A stretch of DNA of 18,775 nucleotides from Omnitrophica bacterium GWA2_52_8. Its GTDB lineage: Bacteria; Omnitrophota; Omnitrophia; Omnitrophales; Aquincolibacteriaceae. The position numbers and the translations under genes are program-made. The stretch lies in assembly GCA_001804025.1 (NCBI GenBank), contig MHFC01000103.1, forward strand, positions 42,738-61,512. Direction: 5' to 3'. The stretch's first letter is position 1. The number at the start of each line of letters is the position of its first letter. The notes below the pieces were generated by a model. The model was not told the origin of the DNA and searched no databases. It saw only the letters and a list, made by a program, of their open reading frames with translations. Positions 1-7,144 of the stretch are shown here, piece by piece.

Positions 1-1346
1 TTCCAGACAATTCCCTCAAAAGGGATGGAAAAGAGGTCCAGTGAAATATAAAAAATGTTATTGAGCGAAACAAGCGTTGAGACCACGACTTCAAAGGCAA
101 TGCGCTTCAGATCCGCCCATGAGCGGGAGAGGAAAAACTTGTGCCCGTATAGCGTGCCAAGCGTAAAGAAAAGCACCCAGAGAAGCGGCTTTAAACCGTC
201 GTAGCTTCGTTCGACGAAAAGTGAAACCTGCGACCAGTCCGAGCTCCAAACAAATCCAGCAAGAGACCAAAGGAGCAGCACGGGATGGACCAGATAGATG
301 TAGCACTGATAGAAAATGTAGAACTTTGTAGTCCATGAAATCTTTGACATGAAAAGGATCGGCCAGCCCTGAAGCGTTCCCTTCATCCATCTTTTGCACC
401 GGCTGCGCTCTTCAAGATAGTTTTGCGTCGCTTCCTCATAGGTCATGGTGTCTGAGACAAAGACCGTCCGGTAGCCGGCCCGGTCGGCCAGGGCGGTGTC
501 CCAGTTGTCATGCGAGAGGACGTTTACGGGGAGTTTCATTGCGGAGAATACTTTGGAACGAATCAGGCAGTTGTGCCCGAACCCGATTGCTCGTTTAAAG
601 ACCGCCTGATTCACCCGGAAATAAAGTTTCTGGGCGTAGTACTGGCCGATGGCATTCGCCCGTGAGAAGAGCGAGTAATCATGCACAATATAAATCGCAG
701 ACTGGAAGATCCCGATATCCGCGTTTTCCGGGTGCTCGGCCTTGGCCAGAAGTTTTGTGAGGGTGCCGTGTGGAATCGTGGAGTCGGCATCCGTCACGAA
801 AAGATAATCGTATTCCTCCGAATGCTTCTCATGCCATTCGGCGAGGTTCCCCTGCTTGCGTTCAAAAGGAATGGGCCTGGCGCGATAGAAAATTCTGTCC
901 TCTCCAAATTCGCTGCGGAGTCTTTTGACCCATTCTTCTTCTTTAACAACATAAGCGGAATCAGAGTCTGAAAGGATCCAGAAATGAATATCCTCTCCGA
1001 GATTCCCTTTCAAGGTATAGCGGATTCGCTCAAGCACTTCCTCGTCTTCGTTTTTGACGCAGGTAAGAATCGCCGTCGGGATTCCCTGAAGTTCATTTGA
1101 TGGAACCTCGGGAAAAACCGGATCCTCCACAAAAAGCGAGAAAAGGGTTTGCGTGAAAACAAGCGAGATATTGAAGGCAAGGATCATAAATCCCAAAGTC
1201 CAAAGCCAGGGGTAAACCGTTCCAAGCTCAAAAAGAAGCGCGCGCATCACCAAGGACGTCTGAAGATAGGTGACAAGAATGACCACGCTGAAAAAGACGG
1301 CGGGATTTGCGAAATATTTGTTGAGCCTGTGCCGGAGGGATTTCAT
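1..1346 (-). CDS. OpgH/MdoH-like family 2 membrane glycosyltransferase (partial, C-terminus off the window)
   Basis: Translating the minus strand from the ATG at 1346 gives 448 codons, open to the window edge. The start overlaps the TolC-like stop as ATGA, so translation is probably coupled. Likely membrane segments lie at about residues 14-35 and 48-72. A GT-A catalytic domain follows: a first acidic cluster near DSDS (127-130), the metal-binding VTDADS (185-190), SHD (278-280) in the place of the catalytic acid, and RCKRWMKGTLQ (316-325), the counterpart of (Q/R)xxRW. Hydrophobic segments return after about residue 340. The order DAD, GHNCLIR, SHD, TYEEA, RxxRWxxGxLQ is the pattern of OpgH/MdoH, which polymerises UDP-glucose into periplasmic glucan at the inner membrane. 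The true sugar and product are unknown, and other processive GT2 synthases (BcsA-like) are a less likely alternative. It is an unusual gene to find at the end of a T4SS operon. Confidence 0.8.
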   Translation of the reverse strand, partial: MKSLRHRLNKYFANPAVFFSVVILVTYLQTSLVMRALLFELGTVYPWLWTLGFMILAFNISLVFTQTLFSLFVEDPVFPEVPSNELQGIPTAILTCVKNEDEEVLERIRYTLKGNLGEDIHFWILSDSDSAYVVKEEEWVKRLRSEFGEDRIFYRARPIPFERKQGNLAEWHEKHSEEYDYLFVTDADSTIPHGTLTKLLAKAEHPENADIGIFQSAIYIVHDYSLFSRANAIGQYYAQKLYFRVNQAVFKRAIGFGHNCLIRSKVFSAMKLPVNVLSHDNWDTALADRAGYRTVFVSDTMTYEEATQNYLEERSRCKRWMKGTLQGWPILFMSKISWTTKFYIFYQCYIYLVHPVLLLWSLAGFVWSSDWSQVSLFVERSYDGLKPLLWVLFFTLGTLYGHKFFLSRSWADLKRIAFEVVVSTLVSLNNIFYISLDLFSIPFEGIVW

Positions 1347-2644
1347 TGCGCCATGACCTCCCTCAGCTCATCGAGGCTCACAAGCCCGATGTCTTTGACA
1401 AGTCTCTCCCACACAAGAAAGTATTCAAGCCGCTTTTGCCGCATGTTGGATTTCTCCAAGGCAAATTCATTTTCACGCAAAAGCAGATCTTTCTGCCGGA
1501 TACGGCCTGCATCGTTTAAGATTTCACTCCGTCGTTTTGATTCGCTCGCAAGGTTCGACTTCGCCCCGGTCACTGCAATTTCATTCTGAAGCCGTTCCAA
1601 TTCAAAGTAGGATTTTACAATCGCGGATTCGAATGCCTGGAACTCTTTCTCATGCATGAGGCGAAGTTCGGAATGTCCAAGCCCGAGAATCCTTTTCTTA
1701 AGCCGTTCCTTTCCCCAATCGTAGAGTGTCAGGTTGCCCAAGAAGCCGAACCTGGGGCTTCCTGAAAAAATGCCGCCGCCGGCTTCGCCAAGTCCCAGAA
1801 ACGCTCCGTCCGCCTGAAACATGGATTCTTTAATTCCAAGCCGTTTGAGATTTGCTTTTTCTTCCAGAAGCAGCGCTTTCACGATTGGGTTTTTTGCATA
1901 CGCTACGCCAAGACATTCTTCGAGGCTTAAAGGAAAGACCTTAGAATCGTGACCGGAAACCGGCTCAAGAGAAAACGGTTCACCATGCGGAAGACCAAGC
2001 AGTCTTTCAAAAGCAAACTCGCTTTGGTGAAGCCAGACCTCGGCCTTGCGGGCCTCAGAAAGTGCGGTTTCATCCCCGAGTTTCTCTTTAAGAAGTTCTT
2101 CATCATTTAACCCGCCTTCTTTATGATGAATTTTCACAAGTTCATACTGTTCCTGGCTTCGTTTCGCGTTATCCGTGAGAATCCTGGCAAGCTCGCGCTG
2201 AATGAGAAGCGTCACGTAAAGTTCTTTCACGCCCTGCCGGACTTCCTGCTCCCGGTAACGAACAAGAGTTTCTTCTTTTTGCTTCAGAATCTTTTTGACT
2301 TCCTTTTCGGTCATGAGTTTCCTGAACGAGAAAACGGGCTGCAAAAGTTTTGCTGCGGTAAGGATAAGTCCCCATCCCCCGGATGCGCTTGAGACGATAT
2401 AATCCACGTCAACGTCTGGCAGGAATGCGCGGGTTGCAAGCGTTACCTCTTCCGCCGCTTTCCGGACCGCTATCTCCTGCAAACGAACATCGGGGTGTGT
2501 TTTTTCCACAAGTTCAATCGCCCGGTCCAAAGAAATCTCAATCTGCGCTTTAGAGCCAACGGGCGCTTCCGCCGCTGAAAGAAAGGGGGCGCCGCTCGTC
2601 AAAATTCCTGCTGTCAGAAATAAAGTCACGAAAAAAGCAGTCAC
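1343..2644 (-). CDS. TolC-family outer-membrane channel protein
   Basis: This 433-aa protein belongs to the TolC/OEP superfamily, whose trimers form an outer-membrane beta-barrel with a long periplasmic helical tunnel for efflux or type I secretion. It starts with GTG at 2644 behind a strong AGGGAGG ribosome site. An N-terminal signal peptide ends near AAEA (residues 24-27). The mature N-terminus has the family signature ISLDRAIELVEKTHPDV (about 37-53), and the rest is long charged heptad-rich helices in two halves, with a second start-like block ECLGVAYAKNPIVKAL in the middle. Length is in the normal TolC range. It follows virB10 by 12 bp and overlaps the glycosyltransferase by 4 bp, so it is in the T4SS operon. 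No inner-membrane pump or adaptor is adjacent. It could pair with the T4SS, the glycosyltransferase or a pump encoded further left. Confidence 0.85.
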   Translation of the reverse strand: MTAFFVTLFLTAGILTSGAPFLSAAEAPVGSKAQIEISLDRAIELVEKTHPDVRLQEIAVRKAAEEVTLATRAFLPDVDVDYIVSSASGGWGLILTAAKLLQPVFSFRKLMTEKEVKKILKQKEETLVRYREQEVRQGVKELYVTLLIQRELARILTDNAKRSQEQYELVKIHHKEGGLNDEELLKEKLGDETALSEARKAEVWLHQSEFAFERLLGLPHGEPFSLEPVSGHDSKVFPLSLEECLGVAYAKNPIVKALLLEEKANLKRLGIKESMFQADGAFLGLGEAGGGIFSGSPRFGFLGNLTLYDWGKERLKKRILGLGHSELRLMHEKEFQAFESAIVKSYFELERLQNEIAVTGAKSNLASESKRRSEILNDAGRIRQKDLLLRENEFALEKSNMRQKRLEYFLVWERLVKDIGLVSLDELREVMAQ

Positions 2645-2656
2645 TGAAACCTCCCT

Positions 2657-3568
2657 TTAAAAACTTTCAAGAAAGATGATCTTGATCATGATCCCGCCCG
2701 GTACCGTAATGGACTTGTCGATTCTTAAGGTGTCCAGCTCACGGTAGCCCTCCTGTGCGAGATTGGACGTCGCTGTAAGCCTGAGCTGATCGTCGATTGA
2801 AAATGCGCTCTGCCGGTTCGGGACCGTAAAAAGGGTTAACCCCGAAAGGGCGGTCTTTCCAAGAATTGAAAGACCTTTTGTGAACCAGTGCCGGTTTACT
2901 TTCCCTTTAAGTCCTCCCGATCCATCCAGGGCGTGCGCCACGGCTTGGCAGGTTCGTTCTTCACCCCAAGGCAAAAGAAGCCGGTGGAAGCGCACATTCA
3001 CCCGGTTTTCGGAATGAAGTACTGAGACGGTTCCAAAAAACTTCGTGCCTTTTGGAATCCTGAGCTTCCCGAGGTAGTACACATCCTTCATCACTTCCGC
3101 TTCAACATGGTTTTCAATATTAAAAGAGAAGATCTTGGTTTTAAGGAGCGCAAGCGCTTGGGTGCCGAGCGGAACACCTAAAGGTTTTTGTGCATCCAAA
3201 ACCGAAACAGAGGTTTCAACATTTTGTTTTTCGTGGCGCAAAATCGCCACGGGCGCGAGCCGCTCTTTCTGCATGGCCTGCGCTTGGGGAGTCTGCCTCA
3301 GCTCCTTTTCACGGAGTTTCGAAAGCGCGGACTCTCTTGCGCCTTTGCCGAAGACCGCAAGCCCCCGCACCACATCATCTTCCTTGAAAACGGTGCGCCC
3401 CTTATCCTCAACCAGATTTTCCTGGACTCCGGTTTTCTGTTTTCCCGGCCACAACTTCACCCCTATCTGAAGGATGAGAAAAAAAGCGATGGCGGCAAAG
3501 ATCACGGCATAAAGTTTCCGGTTGTCTCTTACCGGAACAGGGTCTTTGGCATAGATTCGGTCTGGCAC
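2657..3568 (-). CDS. virB10: VirB10/TrbI-family T4SS scaffold protein
   Basis: 303 aa. VirB10 spans the inner membrane and contributes to the outer-membrane core ring of a T4SS. The sequence has a short cytoplasmic tail, one membrane segment (about residues 19-38), a charged periplasmic linker and a C-terminal beta-domain. That domain includes the family-typical stretch GKLRIPKGTKFFGTV followed by VNVRF and a late block ending in PGGIMIKIIF. The start is GTG at 3568, preceded by GAGGTGA five bases upstream, only 4 bp after the virB9-like stop. It is shorter than most TrbI/VirB10 proteins (about 380-460 aa), and the linker lacks the usual proline-rich run. It sits between the virB9-like gene and the TolC-like gene. 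I am confident of the family and less so of the Vir versus Trb subtype. Confidence 0.8.
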   Translation of the reverse strand: MPDRIYAKDPVPVRDNRKLYAVIFAAIAFFLILQIGVKLWPGKQKTGVQENLVEDKGRTVFKEDDVVRGLAVFGKGARESALSKLREKELRQTPQAQAMQKERLAPVAILRHEKQNVETSVSVLDAQKPLGVPLGTQALALLKTKIFSFNIENHVEAEVMKDVYYLGKLRIPKGTKFFGTVSVLHSENRVNVRFHRLLLPWGEERTCQAVAHALDGSGGLKGKVNRHWFTKGLSILGKTALSGLTLFTVPNRQSAFSIDDQLRLTATSNLAQEGYRELDTLRIDKSITVPGGIMIKIIFLESF

Positions 3569-3572
3569 AAAA

Positions 3573-4586
3573 TCACCTCGTGAAAAGTTTCAGATTTTTG
3601 AATTCAACGGCGCGTCCAAGCCCGCTTTCCTCGACCACCCTTAAAACCACTTTGTCCGCATTCCTCACTTGGCGTTCGTCAAAGGCAAGGAGCACTTTGG
3701 TCTCTCCCCCGGCCGGAATGAGTTCGGACTCAAAAGCCGGCTCATCGGTTTGAAGGTCTTCGACACCGAGGACTTTGTCTGAATCTTTTGGGTCCGTAAT
3801 CCCCCGGCCAAGCAGGACGGTTCCAACCGGGAAATCGGCCTTCGAACGGTTCTTGAGCGCAAACTTGACATAGACCCTGCCGCCGAGCCTTGTGACCTGA
3901 ACATCCTTCATCTCAAGGTCGTCTTCTTTCACCCGTACTTTTTTTGCGCTGCTTTCTTCGTGAAGGAGTTTTTCTTTAAGCTTGTCCTCTGCGATCTGCT
4001 CGGTTACTTCGGCGAGATTGGCTTCCTTTTTTTCAAGTTCCCCTTCGCGCTCCCGAGTCGCCTTTTGGACTTCCTTTTTGACATGGCTTTCTGAAAAAAC
4101 GTTCTTGGACGGCACGATGAACTTGAAGCCCTGGTCGCTTCCTTCGGGCTCCACAATGCGGATAAAAAGATGGAGTGATTTCCCGGACTCGGTGATTACC
4201 GTGGCGTTGGTGATTTCACCCACCGCATAGGCAATGCCTTTGAGATAAACTCGGGTCTCAAGGTAATCAAGCGACACCAGTCTTTCATCCGGAGGGACCG
4301 CGGCTTTCACTTTCTCAGGCAACTCAAGCTGAATGTGCATCCCGTATCCAAGCCGGATGTCGTGCACTTCATCGTCCCGGAAGGCGAGCGTCGGAATGCG
4401 TTTGAAAATTTTCCTTCTTGATGTGTCAACTGCTCTGCTTTCGTTTGTGATTTCATCATTCATTCCCGCCTTCCCTTCTGCGGACACAAACGTCGTGTTC
4501 AGAAGAAAGATGCCTATAAGGCCAAGCGCAAGCAGGACATTTTTTCTTTCACGGATTCTCTCGAAGTTAATGTTCTTAAAGTTCAT
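3573..4586 (-). CDS. VirB9/TrbG-like periplasmic T4SS protein (divergent)
   Basis: 337 aa from the ATG at 4586, which overlaps the virB8 stop by 11 bp. A longer in-frame extension to 4754 is rejected because it lies wholly inside virB8. A membrane/signal segment covers about residues 16-36 and ends VSAEG. It is followed by a beta-rich domain (about 68-160, with DEVHDIRLGYGMHIQLELP near the start), a highly charged probable coiled coil (about 165-215) and a second beta-rich domain (about 225-337). Position between virB8 and virB10, plus signal peptide and beta content, point to the VirB9/TrbG outer-membrane core subunit. I do not see the classical VirB9 motifs clearly, and the coiled-coil linker is unusual, so this is a family call from position and architecture. 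A T4SS periplasmic protein of another family is the alternative. Confidence 0.6.
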   Translation of the reverse strand: MNFKNINFERIRERKNVLLALGLIGIFLLNTTFVSAEGKAGMNDEITNESRAVDTSRRKIFKRIPTLAFRDDEVHDIRLGYGMHIQLELPEKVKAAVPPDERLVSLDYLETRVYLKGIAYAVGEITNATVITESGKSLHLFIRIVEPEGSDQGFKFIVPSKNVFSESHVKKEVQKATREREGELEKKEANLAEVTEQIAEDKLKEKLLHEESSAKKVRVKEDDLEMKDVQVTRLGGRVYVKFALKNRSKADFPVGTVLLGRGITDPKDSDKVLGVEDLQTDEPAFESELIPAGGETKVLLAFDERQVRNADKVVLRVVEESGLGRAVEFKNLKLFTR

Positions 4587-5286
4587 GCGTTTTTTCCTCC
4601 CTGGAAGTGATGTCTTTAACCAGATGCTCGCGGTAGTCATAGACCAGGAGCCCGTAAGGCTCGGTCTTTGTGCGCGGCACCTTGGCAAGCGTGATGTAAG
4701 CGTTGAAAATGGTCTCGGCCGGCGGGTAACTTGAGTCCAGGTAACTGTAGACACGCCGGATGCCGGCCACCCACACTTTCACCCACTGAGGGCTGTCTTT
4801 TTCTACGCGGATTTCCTGGATCTCAAGCTTGGAATAGATTTTCTGGCTTCTCAACTTTTCCAAAAGACTTCCGTGTTCCGGGTCATTCGCGTCTGTCTGC
4901 ATAAGCTCCGCTTGAGCCCGTTTCTGAAACTCCGAGTGCATGTAATTAAGCGCCTTGGCAAAGTTAAGCTCCACGAACTTCGAGTCCCAGGCGGTATATG
5001 TCTCCATGAATTCCCTGACAAACGCCTGAATTTGGATGTCATCGCGCTTGTCCGTCGTCTCATAATTTTCAATCACACGGGCGCGGCCGAGGGAGTCCAC
5101 CGGAATCACAAGCGGCGGTTTCTCCTGCGCTTTCAGAATGAGAAACGCCTGAAATAAAATGATGAGCGTCAAAATGATTGCCACGATTTTAAAAGTATTC
5201 AGAAGCGTCACCGTATCCCCAAAGACTTCGTAGTAACTTCGTGAGTCGCGCTCGCTTGTTTTTGCTTTTGATTTGAAAAGACTCAT
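4576..5286 (-). CDS. virB8: VirB8/TrbF-family inner-membrane T4SS protein
   Basis: 236 aa. VirB8/TrbF is a bitopic inner-membrane protein whose NTF2-like periplasmic domain nucleates assembly of the secretion channel. The sequence shows a short cytoplasmic N-terminus with RSYYEVFGD (16-24), one membrane segment at about 33-52, then a periplasmic domain. The domain has IPVDSLGRARV (61-71) and an alpha/beta C-terminal part with WVKVWVAGIRRVYSYLD and an ITLAKVPRTKTEPYGLLVYDYRE end, which matches TrbF. Length is normal for the family. The ATG overlaps the virB6 stop as ATGA, and its 3' end overlaps the virB9-like start by 11 bp. Confidence 0.87.
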   Translation of the reverse strand: MSLFKSKAKTSERDSRSYYEVFGDTVTLLNTFKIVAIILTLIILFQAFLILKAQEKPPLVIPVDSLGRARVIENYETTDKRDDIQIQAFVREFMETYTAWDSKFVELNFAKALNYMHSEFQKRAQAELMQTDANDPEHGSLLEKLRSQKIYSKLEIQEIRVEKDSPQWVKVWVAGIRRVYSYLDSSYPPAETIFNAYITLAKVPRTKTEPYGLLVYDYREHLVKDITSREEKTHEL

Positions 5287-6314
5287 GGTTTATCCCCCGA
5301 TCCGAAGAAAGATTTGACGCGCTTAAGCGCCCCGTAAGGATCCCGGCGCATCTGAGTTCCTGTGGAAGGATCACTGACGGGGGGCTCTCCGCTACTTAGA
5401 TTCCGGATCGCCTCGACGGCCCGGCTTCCGTAACGAGGCATGTTTTCAGCAATCCACCCCAGAGCATGCATTGTCTTATCCGTTGTCTGATGGATCATGT
5501 CGGACGCCAGGAATCCGAAGGATGCCCCCCCAACAATCGTGGAAGTAATGGCAGGCGTTTTAATCAAAAGGTAGACAAAGAGGACATTGGCCGCGATCAC
5601 GAAAATGAGATTCGCCTGGCCGCTTCCGTAGATTTCATCAAGCGCAAAACCAAGTGAGACTGCAATGATGAATTTCAGAACCACAGTCCAGAGCGCAGTC
5701 TGGATCGTAAGCATGAGCCATATCTTGAATCTTGCCGTTACCTCCCAGACGCTGAAGGCAAGCACCACCGGGCCCAGGACAAAGAGCATCGCAAGGATCA
5801 TGTAACGGGCAAAAAAGAAAAGCATGTAGACAATGAACGCGGCAACGTAAGTAATGTAAGCCACGATTCCGACCAGGACGGCCTTGGCAAGCTGCATTTT
5901 GCCGAGGTTCCAGTTAACAAAACTTTCATACATCTTCTCCGCCAAAACCGATATCTGATCGTCCTGAAGAAAAAGGTCCCCAAGATTCTGCGCCCCTTCA
6001 AGAATCCACCCGAAAAAGAAAGAATAACCCGCCAGGATTCCGACGAAAAAAAGGAGCCGGTAAAGGACGCGCGCCACATCCGAGGCTCCGCTTACGGCAC
6101 GCCGCTGTTCCTGGATGAGCGCACAACAGAGCGAAAAAAGAAGGATGGCGGAGGCCGCCGGCATGATCGTTTGGGTCACAAGACCTGAAAGCCAGTGATC
6201 AGTTGGAATCAGGCGCGGATCCGCAGCTTTGACAAGCGAATCAAGTGACGGAACGAGGGATGAGATTTTGAACTGCTTGATCTGGGGAATCAGGTTTAAG
6301 GGATTAAGATTCAT
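5283..6314 (-). CDS. virB6: VirB6/TrbL-family polytopic inner-membrane protein
   Basis: 343 aa. TrbL/VirB6 proteins form part of the inner-membrane passage of the T4SS. Hydrophobic segments are visible at about residues 43-66, 84-105, 144-168, 170-192, 198-223 and 235-262, giving the expected multi-span topology. A hydrophilic C-terminal tail (about 275-343) contains SSGEPPVSDPSTGTQ. The start ATG overlaps the virB5 stop as ATGA, and the stop overlaps virB8 in the same way. Sequence signatures for this family are weak, so the call rests on topology, size and its place between VirB5- and VirB8-type genes. Confidence 0.8.
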   Translation of the reverse strand: MNLNPLNLIPQIKQFKISSLVPSLDSLVKAADPRLIPTDHWLSGLVTQTIMPAASAILLFSLCCALIQEQRRAVSGASDVARVLYRLLFFVGILAGYSFFFGWILEGAQNLGDLFLQDDQISVLAEKMYESFVNWNLGKMQLAKAVLVGIVAYITYVAAFIVYMLFFFARYMILAMLFVLGPVVLAFSVWEVTARFKIWLMLTIQTALWTVVLKFIIAVSLGFALDEIYGSGQANLIFVIAANVLFVYLLIKTPAITSTIVGGASFGFLASDMIHQTTDKTMHALGWIAENMPRYGSRAVEAIRNLSSGEPPVSDPSTGTQMRRDPYGALKRVKSFFGSGDKP

Positions 6315-7144
6315 AATCTCACCCCATCAATCACGGTAGCGCGGTTTCCGTGAACAAATTCGTCCATATCCTGAAACATTTTCCTTCTCGCAAGCTCATC
6401 AAGCTTCTCATCCCGTGAGGTTTGCTCAAGTGCTATGGCATTCAGCTCGGCAAGCCTCCCTTGGGCGGAAAGAAGCACGCCGAAGGCTTCATAAAGTTTT
6501 CCCATGGACGCTGCCTGAAGCCGGGTTGCGCCTAAAAGATTTGCCTGAGCGGCCGCCTCTTCAAGATCGACTCCGTCCTTGGCCAGTTCTTCAGCGTATT
6601 TGCGTAAGGCTTCCGACTCATCGAAAGTCCTTGCAATCTGGCTCTGTTCATAAGTGATGTATTGGTGGTTGGGAGAGAGCGGATCCGGGACCAGGGTGAG
6701 GTAGTATGGAAGAGTCGTGGCCCAGGACTCCGCTCCGGCGGATGCAAATTCAATCTGAGCAATTTGTGAGGCCGTCCCTTGGAAAAAGGGATTTTGCTGG
6801 ACGGTTTGGAGATAGGTCTTCGAGGTGTCTTCCTCAAAAGGAAGCAAGATATTTCCCGAATCCCCGAAAAGACTCCTGAACTTTTGGATCACGCTTTCAA
6901 TCTCGCCGAATCCGGCCTCGATCAGCTTCTGATTAAAAAACTGAAATTCCTTGAGAAGGTTTTTTAGTTCAAGAAGCCGTTTCCCGGCTTCAAGCAGGTC
7001 TTCGACCTGCTGTGCTTGTAAAATTGCGTTCCTTAAAAGGCTTGTCGCATGATTAATGGGGTCGAACACCGTAAAAGCGCTCACCGTAGATACGCCGATA
7101 CCAAGGAAAGCTACGAGGATGAGTAAAATCACCGCTTTTCTCAT
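6311..7144 (-). CDS. trbJ: TrbJ/VirB5-family periplasmic/pilus-associated protein
   Basis: 277 aa. TrbJ/VirB5 proteins are exported, mostly alpha-helical, and act in pilus assembly or at the pilus tip. A clear signal peptide occupies residues 1-23 (MRKAVILLILVAFLGIG..VSA), and the mature protein opens FTVFDPINHATSLLRN. That TVFDPxNxxxx start is characteristic of TrbJ. Long amphipathic helices follow (about 38-95 and 180-260). It is ATGA-coupled at both ends, to virB4 upstream and virB6 downstream. TrbJ fits better than VirB5 sensu stricto because of the N-terminal motif. Confidence 0.82.
   Translation of the reverse strand: MRKAVILLILVAFLGIGVSTVSAFTVFDPINHATSLLRNAILQAQQVEDLLEAGKRLLELKNLLKEFQFFNQKLIEAGFGEIESVIQKFRSLFGDSGNILLPFEEDTSKTYLQTVQQNPFFQGTASQIAQIEFASAGAESWATTLPYYLTLVPDPLSPNHQYITYEQSQIARTFDESEALRKYAEELAKDGVDLEEAAAQANLLGATRLQAASMGKLYEAFGVLLSAQGRLAELNAIALEQTSRDEKLDELARRKMFQDMDEFVHGNRATVIDGVRL

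Noticed and set aside
1149..3583. Several plus-strand frames opposite the TolC-like and virB10 genes
   Set aside because: They are antisense to genes with clear family signatures and are Ser/Arg/Phe-rich without domains.
4587..4754. N-terminal extension of the VirB9-like protein
   Set aside because: It lies wholly within virB8 and would bury the signal segment that follows the ATG at 4586.
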